Of a DNA stretch of 64,000 bases, positions 56,633-64,000 are shown in pieces. The DNA is from Brachycybe producta (taxonomy: Eukaryota; Arthropoda; Diplopoda; Playtdesmida; Andrognathidae). The stretch is taken from positions 124,001-188,000 of the forward strand of contig JAUPFP010000091.1 in assembly GCA_036925085.1 (NCBI GenBank). The letters are read 5' to 3'. Within the stretch, counting starts at the first letter, position 1; each line of letters opens with the position of its first letter. Made by a program: the position numbers and the translations under genes. The notes beneath the pieces are model-generated. The model did not search any database, was not told the origin of the DNA, and was given only the letters and a program-made list of their open reading frames with translations.

Positions 56633-57238
56633 CAGCCCTGTATGCAGGGCAAACACACAATATGTCGAATTCAATTATTCAGTTAATAATCTGAGAATAT
56701 TGAGTTAATACTTAAATTTAATATATAAACTATTCGACAAAATATTGATTTAGTATTTCAATTTAAAATATTAATAATAAAGTCGATTTTTATTTGGTTC
56801 ATGTCCTTAACTGGATTCCGTATAATTCACCTAAACACATTTAATTTGAATTCATTTAACTCATATGTGAACAAGGTATACAAGATAATTTGTGTCACTC
56901 ACACCCATTGGTTGAAGACTAAAATCTCGCCCAGTCCCATGGATGGGCGTTGTGAGTTACGCGCTATGTTTTGTTCAGAGTACTGTACACAGATTTGAAA
57001 AAACTCAAACTTCGCATGAAAATGCACCTTAATTTTTTACATTTTCATGCGAAGTTTGAGTTTTTAGGGCTACCAGAACTCCAAGAATCGCCCTTTTTGT
57101 TACTTTCGAGTATTATAATTTGTTCAGTGTGCAATGTGCATGCATGATGCTTCAGTTCGTATGTGTGTGTGTGTGTGTTTTCTTTTTATAAAAAATGTTT
57201 GTTGTCTTTGTATGTAGAATATGTTTCTCTTTATTCCG

Positions 57239-57278
<40 letters not shown>

Positions 57279-57900
57279 GTGTGTTTGCGTGTTGTTGCTG
57301 TGCTTGCGCTACGAGTGTGAATCTGCTGAATCATATCAGTTTACAACTGGGGGAAAATTCATTTCATACTTTAAAGATCCACGCTTAAATTCACACACAA
57401 AACGAGTATTTTTGCCAACCACTCTTACCTTTCTTCTCCTCCTCTTTTATTTATTCCACTCAATCCTACACACCCCTTACAACCGTCCAATGGGATTTTA
57501 AACATATAGGGAGAAAAAAAAACAGAGAGAGAGAGAGAGAGAGTGAGAGAGATCTGGATACCCTGCCTGCCTAAAAGCAGAAAGATATTTAATTATGCAG
57601 CCACTTGAAACTCTTCTCTCTCTCGTTCTCGTTCTGAAGAAACACTGAATAATAGATAAGAGAGTACCAAATGGATTTTTGACTTTCTTGCTCTCACAGT
57701 TCACCCAAAACTCACATCTTGAGATCATTTTCCAATTGAGGTTGATATAGAAAAAAAAAATGTCTGAAACACAGCCAGTGGCTGTGTCCGGCAACTGAAG
57801 CCTTTTATCTTTATGCTGTACAAAAAAAATTCAGAAAGAAGGTTTCCAGATGTACTTAGTTTTGTCAGCAATTTTTTTTCTCAAATATGAGGCCATAAAA
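56633..57900. other. gene-free stretch with GT runs and a hairpin
   Basis: GT runs at 57160-57180 and 57241-57285. The 26-bp hairpin at 56999-57065 is listed separately. Frames 57163-57501 and 57498-57794 are low-complexity at their edges and have no domain. Confidence 0.45.
56999..57065. repeat. perfect 26-bp hairpin with 15-nt loop
   Basis: Arms 56999-57024 and 57040-57065 (AACTCAAACTTCGCATGAAA type) are fully complementary. The 67-nt total and 15-nt loop resemble a small-RNA precursor, although perfect pairing is atypical for conserved miRNAs. Confidence 0.88.
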
Positions 57901-57901
57901 A

Positions 57902-58440
57902 GACAGGCAATTAGAAATCGGGACAAACAGAAACAAAACAAAAAACCTTAAGAGTAAAAGTGTTTTTTTTTGTTGTTGTTGTTTGCATGATTTACGATAA
58001 AAAGTCTTGTAAAAATGATATTGAAACTTCTCCTGTCTTGCAGACTAAGGTCATAAGTCGGGTTCGGATTTTGATGCAATATCAACCGCAATGTTTCTCA
58101 GTTTGTGGCCCCAAGTGCCAATTGTGCTGGTTAGCGAGGCTAGATGTCTGGTTACTATCAGTTGTCAACTAGATTTCTAGCCTCTAACCATTTTTTTTTA
58201 ATTAGAAAGAACAATTTTTTTTATCTAAACGAGATTGTTACTTTACAATACAAACATAAGTTGGCTCCTCCCTTTTCATGACTACCGGCAACTTCTAATT
58301 GGTATGTTGTGTAGTTCGACGTTGAAAAGGGCGGAGCATGTGACGTCAGACTACATAACCAACCAATTAGAAGTTGCGTTCGTCATAAAAAGGGGCCGGG
58401 CAGAGCCAACTTCTGTTTGTCCCGATTTCTAATTGCCTGT
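57902..58440. mobile_element. MITE family M1, copy f, split by a family N fragment
   Basis: Left end ACAGGCAATTAGAAATCG at 57902 and right end ...TTCTAATTGCCTGT at about 58440, flanked by ATAAAAAG on both sides (about 57894-57901 and 58441-58448). Between 57930 and 58247 lies unrelated sequence including a family N MITE (about 58050-58247, GTTTCTCAGTTTGTGG and CTAGCCTCTAACC). The M1 palindrome resumes at 58250. Confidence 0.75.
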
Positions 58441-58448
58441 ATAAAAAG

Positions 58449-59117
58449 CCTCACAGAAGAAGGCCATAGTTTTTTACGTTTTGATTTTCCTAACTGAAGG
58501 TCAACATTTTCTTGATAAGATGTTTGGAATTTAAGATGCTTGCTTTCTTGAGAAGGGTCGGTGGAGCTAGAAAGATTCCCTGAAACGTTTTCTTTACAGA
58601 CCTTATGTTGTTTTCACATGCTGTGTTTTCTTTACAAATTAAACACGTGTATTTCTTTAGTTTCCGGACACAGCTATTCTCACTAATTCCCAATACTTTG
58701 GAAACAATTGCACTTTTAGCAATGTCTGTCACTTTTTACTATTCGTTTAATACCAGCTTATGGTTGAGTAAGGTGGCTGAATAGATGAATCCCTCTTACC
58801 ACGCGAATCTGCAAAACATTTTGGGTTTTCAGTGAAAGTTAAATTTTTTTCAGAAAAGAAAAATCACGTAAAAATTTAAAGTGTTTTAGGCGCTAAAATA
58901 GTTTATGGTAATGCTAATAGTTTTTTTTGATGATGATATCTTACAAAATAAACATTTTATGACAGTTTACAAAGGTGAAAATAATTTTTTTGTGAAATGT
59001 TGATGAAAAAACCTAAAAACGGATCATTTTCAATGATTATTTTTTATGATTTTGCCACCAAATAAATAATCTTCCACCATTCTAGTTTTGCATATTTTGA
59101 ATTTTATGTCTGAAAAA
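58449..59117. other. gene-free stretch
   Basis: AT-rich; frame 58490-58732 (minus) has no domain. Confidence 0.4.
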
Positions 59118-60100
59118 AGTTTAAGAGGGCTCTATTGAAAAATACTTGTGTAAATGCAACGTAGATGGCGCCTGCAACCTCCTGTAACACCCAGTGAGTC
59201 ATGATCCTCCCGAAATGATAGCCTGCTAGGGTGCATGACAGCGTGAATCATCTCTGTCTCTCCCTCTCTTTATTTAGACCTAACTGGCGGATTGATACCT
59301 TTAGGACCATGGTAACATTAACCTGGTTGCACCTCATTGGTGTACACAGGTCCAAGGTATAAAAATATACCATGTTCCTCTTTGTTCTTGGTCCACTTTC
59401 ACTCAACTTTTTGTACTATGTCGATTATTTTCGTATCACATCAAGGGCACGTGGACGCACCACTAATTCTAAAACGTTCATTCTTGTAATGTTCATGTTT
59501 CGATGCAAGAATGAATAAAGTGTTTACAATACAAAACTGCGTTGTTTCTATGTTTGGAAACTAACCCTTCTCTGAATAGGTCAGAGACACCATAGGGCAA
59601 GAAGACATACGAATCCCTTACGAAGTGCGTCTTCAGATGGAAGAAGAAAGAAGAAACACCGGCGATCAGAAGTGGATGGTAACCATCCTTCTGAGAGATT
59701 TCACCCCTACTCAGGAGGACAACTAGAATCCATCACCATCTGCCTGCTTTGGTAACTCCAATTTTCCTCATGTGGCTACCACACAATCGAGGGAAGAGAC
59801 GAGCTACTGATTCAAAGGTCAAAATTGCCGGTACGCTCACATTCCATAGGTGGCTAACTACACTCGCCAATTAGTTGAAATAGGATGCACCCTATTAGCT
59901 TTAAAAGCATCCCAAACAACCTAAATTATCAGCACATGACAAACTACCCGAAAACATAATATAAGTGAAGAAAAGGAAAGTGAGTCAGAGTGGAAGAGTG
60001 TCAGTACATTTCTATGGGAGAGGGCTATAGTGGCGCCGTCTAATGCAACACAATAACTGATCTACTTGCATTCTTAACTGACGTTGAGATGTTTCAAAAG
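59118..60100. mobile_element. MITE with TAGATGGCGCC inverted repeats, copy B, carrying a solo LTR
   Basis: Sequence before 59182 and after 59841 matches copy A at 48664-49207, broken by the LTR. Right inner repeat GGCGCC at about 60032. Confidence 0.72.
59183..59841 (+). mobile_element. solo LTR, copy 6
   Basis: TGTAACACCC to GCTCACA, flanked by CTCC and TTCC (an imperfect 4-bp duplication). The matching unoccupied site at 48724-48732 (AACCTCCATAAG) confirms insertion. Belongs with copy 2 to the GTGAGTCATGA-type subfamily. Relic without internal region. Confidence 0.87.
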
Positions 60101-60805
60101 AACTCTCTCAGTCAAGTTAAGCCTCAAATTAAAGAAAATTTGATACTACAACCTTCAACTTGAACCCACTGTGACAAGAGCCAAAACGAGCTAATTTTGT
60201 GCACCAGGCAAAAAATATTCTAGTTTTTTTTTGCGCCCCTATTTTGTCGTCCCTGATCCTTGTACCAAAGGCAGGTACCCTGACTCCCCTTGCACTAGTT
60301 ATGGCTCTCGATAGTCATATAATAATATGTTATAAAGCTTTTGTGACTTTTACAAGGTTATGAGCTGGATGTGACAAGTCTTTTTTGTTCTTTTCTAATG
60401 ATCTCCAAGATATACATGACAGTGAGGAAATTTTGATGATAGATCATAAGCAGTGACAATTGCTGAGTTTCTTACCTGAAACTATGTATCGATATTCAAA
60501 AACAATGACAAAAAATGTATCAAATAAAATGTAAAATTCATAATAATACTTACAGCTTAAGAAGCATAGCTCATCTTATGGTTTTCACAGATTTGGAGTC
60601 AAGAATTCAGAAAGGATGGACAAACATACAATAAATATTAACCTGAAACAAGGATAGAAAAAAAAAGAAAAATAATTAGCAAAAAAAAATTAAAGAAAAA
60701 AATGCAAAAATAATTTCTAAACCTTTTTGTAATCATTAATTACTAATTAACGTTTTTTTTTTAATAAGTTACCATAAACGATAAAACATTAATTTGTTTT
60801 TTTTT
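60101..60805. other. gene-free stretch
   Basis: AT-rich with poly-A/T runs; nothing recognised. Confidence 0.4.
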
Positions 60806-61075
60806 TTACAATTACAATTAGTACTCTGCTAGCAGCCGAATAGGCCTATGGCAGAAGGACATAATAGTCCACATGCAGCATTAAACATTGTCAAGCACAT
60901 ACAGTATATGAAAAACAAAATGAATATACAATTGTCAATCCCACAAAACAAAATTATCCCCATTCACCACTTTCCTCAGGAAGAGAGTTCCATTGTCTTA
61001 TATAACTTATGAAAATAAGACCAAAATATGAATCTGTCCTAGCAAAAATCTTTCTAATTTTCTTAGAGTGGTCAG
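60806..61075 (-). pseudogene. LINE B-type 3' end fragment
   Basis: Minus-strand copy of the LINE B 3' UTR and C-terminal end: TTGTAA-type tail at 60808-60821, GCTGCTAGCAGAG segment, the GGTGAATGGGGATAATTTTG block and ACAGATTCATA. It covers only the last about 30 residues plus UTR. It ends where the CAGTGGCATAGCTA repeat begins, the mirror of the 43397 junction. Confidence 0.78.
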
Positions 61076-61450
61076 CCAGTGGCATAGCTATGACTTTGTT
61101 GCACCCCCCGCCACTTAGTACTTTGCGCCCCCTTACCTTCCTCCCAAATAGCCCTCATTTTGGGTGGGGGTGCTATTTTGATGAATGGCCGAACAGGCCT
61201 GAACAACAGTAGGAACAGTCGGAAGGTCCGGAAAGTTTAGGGAATTAAGCTTGTTGCTGGGGCCCCCCCCCAAATTTTTAAAGAATTATTAAAACCAATT
61301 TGTCCATTGTTCCGACCGTTCCTCTCATTAATCATATTAGGAAACAGTCAAACAATGAACTAATTTGATTTAATAATTCTTTAAAAACTAGAGGCTGTGC
61401 CCCCAACCACCCTGCAACAAGCTTAATTTAACTAAACATAACCTTCGGAA
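61076..61450. mobile_element. CAGTGGCATAGCTA repeat, copy 2
   Basis: Starts CCAGTGGCATAGCTATG, continues GGTGCTATTTTGATGAATGG, GTCGGAAGG and ATTAGGAAACAGTC, parallel to 43397-43800. Confidence 0.6.
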
Positions 61451-61637
61451 AATATAACAACACCTAACATTAATTTGAGAAAGGGGCAGAGTTAATTAAA
61501 TAAGAAATAAAGTTAAGAAGAGAAAAAAGGCGGAGCTAAAAAGAGAAAAAACCAAAAGAGAAGAAAAAATTAAGAAAAATAAAAGTAAACAAATATGGCG
61601 GGAAAATAGTAATAGTAAAAGAGAAGGGCAAACATTT

Positions 61638-62340
61638 TGTAACAAGCAGTAACTAATGATCCCGCCAAAACCATAGCCTGGGGGTAAACAACTCCTGCTT
61701 GTCCCTCCCTCCTCTCTGACTCATACTTCTGAGTCATATCGAAGTGGCGGATTGATACTCTTAGGACCATGGTCACTTGGACCTGGTTACACCTCGTAGG
61801 TGTACACAGGTCCAAGGTATAAAAAGACCATGCTCCTCTTTGTTTGTTGTCCTTGTCTTTTGCTCAAATTTGCTGTATTACGTCGATTCTTATCTGTACC
61901 ACATCATGGGCATGAGGATGCACCTTTGATTAACAATTCATTCTTGTAAACTTAAGTGTTTCCGTACAAGAATGAATAAACTGTTTATAATGGAAATCTG
62001 CATTGTCTTTATGTTTGGAAACTAACACTTCTCTAAACAGGCTGGAGACACCATAAGGCAAGGAGACATACAGATCCTGGAGCAGCTACAACATCTTCAA
62101 TTAGCAACAAAGGAAGATGTATATCTGCATCGACCAGGAGAGATGGCTACCATCCTTCTGCAAAGATTACACCCCTGCACAGAAGGATGATCGCAATCGA
62201 TCGCAATCGATCGCCATCCGACTACTTCTGTAACTCAAATCTTCTTCGTGCGGCCACTGCACAGTCAGGAGAAGAAGCGAGTTGCAGAAAACATCATCAT
62301 CAAGTTGGTATTTTTATAAGCTCAGCATCAAAAGCTCACA
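61638..62340 (+). mobile_element. solo LTR, copy 7
   Basis: TGTAACAAGC start and GCTCACA end, flanked by a perfect 4-bp duplication ATTT (61634-61637 and 62341-62344). Palindrome plus TATAAAAAG at about 61779-61825. Relic without internal region. Confidence 0.88.
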
Positions 62341-62399
62341 ATTTATTGAATGGAAAGTAAATAAAGTTAAAAAAGAAAAAAAAGGCGGAGTTTAAAAAG

Positions 62400-62940
62400 T
62401 GTAACGACCCGACTGGTCCGTTACAATACCTCGGGCAACTCCTGCCCCGTCCAAAAGAACTTTAGCAAAACTTACCCGGACACCAGACTCCAAACGGGGA
62501 CGGGATCGTACCCGTAGCAGCCCTCTGCACGGTGAACGTTGGGTAATGTCGGCTCCCGGAGTGTCCCTCGCCGGACACAATGGATGATTCTCTGCCACAA
62601 CGAGAATATTGTGGTGAGACCTCTCTCACTACGAGCCGACATAAGTACCGGCCAACAATAGGCCGGAAAGGGATGGTAAAAACCCGTAGAATTCCCACCC
62701 TCCCCGCGGTACTCCCCAGTAATGGACACAACACAGTAGATAAGGTTGAAAATAAAAAGTATGTTTATTTAACACTTACTGTATGAAATAAAAGGCAGTG
62801 GTAATATTATGTATTCACACAACTTGGCTGGTGCCATCCACCAGCCAAGCCCCCATGAATAACAACAAAGGCCAAACCAAAACAAAAGAACAAACTCCAA
62901 ACAAAGGAACAATGGAGGCCACCCTGGCCTCCAGCAAAAA
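62400..62940 (+). mobile_element. hairpin-rich TG...CA element, copy 2 (3' part missing)
   Basis: Begins TGTAACGACCCGACTGG and follows copy 1 (1485-2265) through the long-range stem (62546-62555 with 62633-62642), the 11-bp stem at 62823-62849 and the GGAGGCC/GGCCTCC stem at 62913-62933, then loses similarity. Additional stems GTGTCC/GGACAC (about 62558-62578) and CCGGCC/GGCCGG (about 62648-62666) occur here only. Frames at 62392-62734 are not recognised. Confidence 0.65.
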
Positions 62941-63659
62941 AGAAGAAAAATAAAAGTAAACAAAAAATGTCAGGAAAATAGTTATAGTAAAAAAGAGGGT
63001 GGACAAAAATATGAATGAATCACACCCACACACAAATACTAGTATAGTAAAAAAGAGATAAATAGTAAACAGAGGCAAAAAAGAGGAGAGGGTGAAATAA
63101 GTAAAAGGAACCCACCCACACATAAGAGAAGACCATAAGAAGGAAATAAGAGGGGGAAAAACTAAAAGAAACCCACACATGCTTACAGAGAGTAATAAAA
63201 AATTAAAAAAAGAGAGGGGGAAAAAGAAATACAAAACCCACCCACACACACTTCAGAAGGGTGAGCCCAGATAAGTGTACCAAATAAAATAAAAACTTTT
63301 TAATGGAATTAAGAATTAAGGAATAAAAAGAGCAGGAAAAATACTATAAAGTGTAATAGATAGATGAATAAAGTGATCAATTAATATGATAAAGTCTGAT
63401 TACCTAATTAAACAAGAAAGGTTAGGAAACTATATAAATAAATAAAACGGTTGGAAATGAACTTTAACAAGAAAGAACATATAGTTTATATTTTGTATTC
63501 ACATGAAGACCACCTGTTTTACAAAAATATGACGTCACTATAGAAGAACCGAGAACCGGAAAAAACCGATGGTAGAAAATTCTAACACGATACTTTTACC
63601 ATTCCTCTCTTTGATGTTCAGAAAATAACAAAGTAATAAAAACTTTACAGAAAAAGTAA
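62941..63659. other. purine-rich gene-free stretch, probably 5' region of the RTE-like LINE
   Basis: A-rich sequence with 'aaaaataaaagtaaacaaa' and 'gaaaatagt(a/t)atagtaaaa' words that also occur at 61570-61625, on the other side of the LTR and hairpin-rich element. These elements appear to have inserted into one older unit. No gene is seen before the LINE frame. Confidence 0.45.
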
Positions 63660-64000
63660 AGTCAACAACAAGAAGGTCTTGGAAGTAGTGGTAGAAGTGG
63701 AGGTACTAAACTTAGGTTTGGCACCTGGAATATAGGGAGTTTGACAGGGAAGACTAGGGAGTTATCTAGTGTTCTAAAGGCTAGGAGGGTAAATGTTGCA
63801 TGTCTGCAGGAGACAAGATGGAAAGGGAATAAATCCAGGGACATTGGGGATGGGTATAAATTAATTTATGCAAGTAGTGAGGAGGGTAGAAATGGAGTGG
63901 GAATTGTCCTAGATCAGGAACTCAGACATAGTGTGGTTGAGGTTAGGCGGATAAATAGTAGGCTGTTAGTAGTAAAGGTAGTTTGGGGTGGCATTGTTAT
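63660..64000 (+). CDS. RTE-like LINE endonuclease, 5' part, runs off window
   Basis: An uninterrupted 113-codon frame (no ATG in the segment; the preceding stop is at 63657-63659) encodes a Gly/Ser-rich start and then LRFGTWNIGSLTGKTRE, VNVACLQETRWKG and EGRNGVGIVLD. This is the N-terminal part of the apurinic-type endonuclease of RTE-like non-LTR retrotransposons, often annotated 'craniofacial development protein 2-like'. The WNI asparagine and the QETRW glutamate are the expected metal-binding/catalytic positions and are intact. The frame is open at the window edge, so this copy could be relatively young. Confidence 0.82.

Noticed and set aside
62392-62734. Frames of 68-90 residues in GC-rich DNA
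   Set aside because: They overlap on one strand in several frames within the hairpin-rich element and show no domain.
62941-63249. 144-residue F/L/S-rich minus-strand frame resembling a membrane protein
   Set aside because: Complement of an A-rich purine tract, with low complexity throughout.

Overview
This window looks like gene-poor, AT-rich intergenic DNA from a metazoan nuclear genome, probably a marine invertebrate. A mollusc or other lophotrochozoan is my best guess. The guess rests mainly on a SINE-like tail near 54.37 kb (revcomp ends ...GTTAAACAAC then AAAC repeats) that is common in mollusc genomes. I found no convincing host protein-coding gene, rRNA, tRNA or CRISPR array. Nearly everything recognisable is a mobile element, a relic of one, or a tandem repeat, and most long open frames come from stop-poor repeats.

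Layout. 0-7 kb: Helitron-like elements (hairpin plus CTAG 3' end), a 30-bp GT-rich minisatellite split by a hairpin-rich TG...CA element, a TA tract, and an array of inverted AGGTCA half-sites (6.66-7.05 kb). 7.9-10.3 kb: a palindromic MITE, then a broken CR1/Jockey-like LINE. 11.1-12.1 kb: a MITE split by a solo LTR. 12.5-14.8 kb: a Helitron split by a second LINE. 15.4-16.0 kb: a solo LTR with a 4-bp duplication. 17.65-26.6 kb: a GC-richer block holding a broken Ty3/gypsy fossil on the minus strand, with a structured tandem repeat at its right side. 27.7-30.1 kb: a foldback element, itself inside a MITE. 32.5-36.0 kb: a LINE tail, two more solo LTRs, and a minisatellite. 36.7-41.8 kb: nested palindromic MITEs, a short GT array, a 1.19-kb hAT-like element with clustered TATCGATA sites, and a small GC-rich island with a short open frame. 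42.1-45.6 kb: a MITE with a perfect 40-bp hairpin, a hAT-like repeat, and long CT tracts. 45.6-48.5 kb: a MITE and three Helitrons, two of them head-to-tail. 48.6-52.0 kb: a MITE and a third, different LINE. 52-58.5 kb: MITEs, a SINE-like remnant, an 17-18-bp TTAGGG-containing minisatellite, an identical 59-bp inverted repeat pair, and a 26-bp hairpin. 59-64 kb: a MITE carrying a solo LTR (its empty-site relative is at 48.7 kb), another solo LTR, a second hairpin-rich TG...CA element, and the 5' part of an RTE-like LINE endonuclease running off the window end.

The elements relate to one another mainly by nesting, which gives relative ages: LTR into MITE, LINE into Helitron, MITE into MITE, foldback into MITE. 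Two themes stand out. First, nearly every non-autonomous family here is built from strong hairpins. Second, the Helitron interior and a separate MITE family share a palindromic core with TGACGTCA and ACCAATTAGAA. The most novel-looking items are the hairpin-rich element whose two copies show paired (covarying) substitutions, the AGGTCA palindrome array, the two-hairpin tandem unit at 25.7-26.5 kb, and the hAT-like element with DREF-type sites at its ends.
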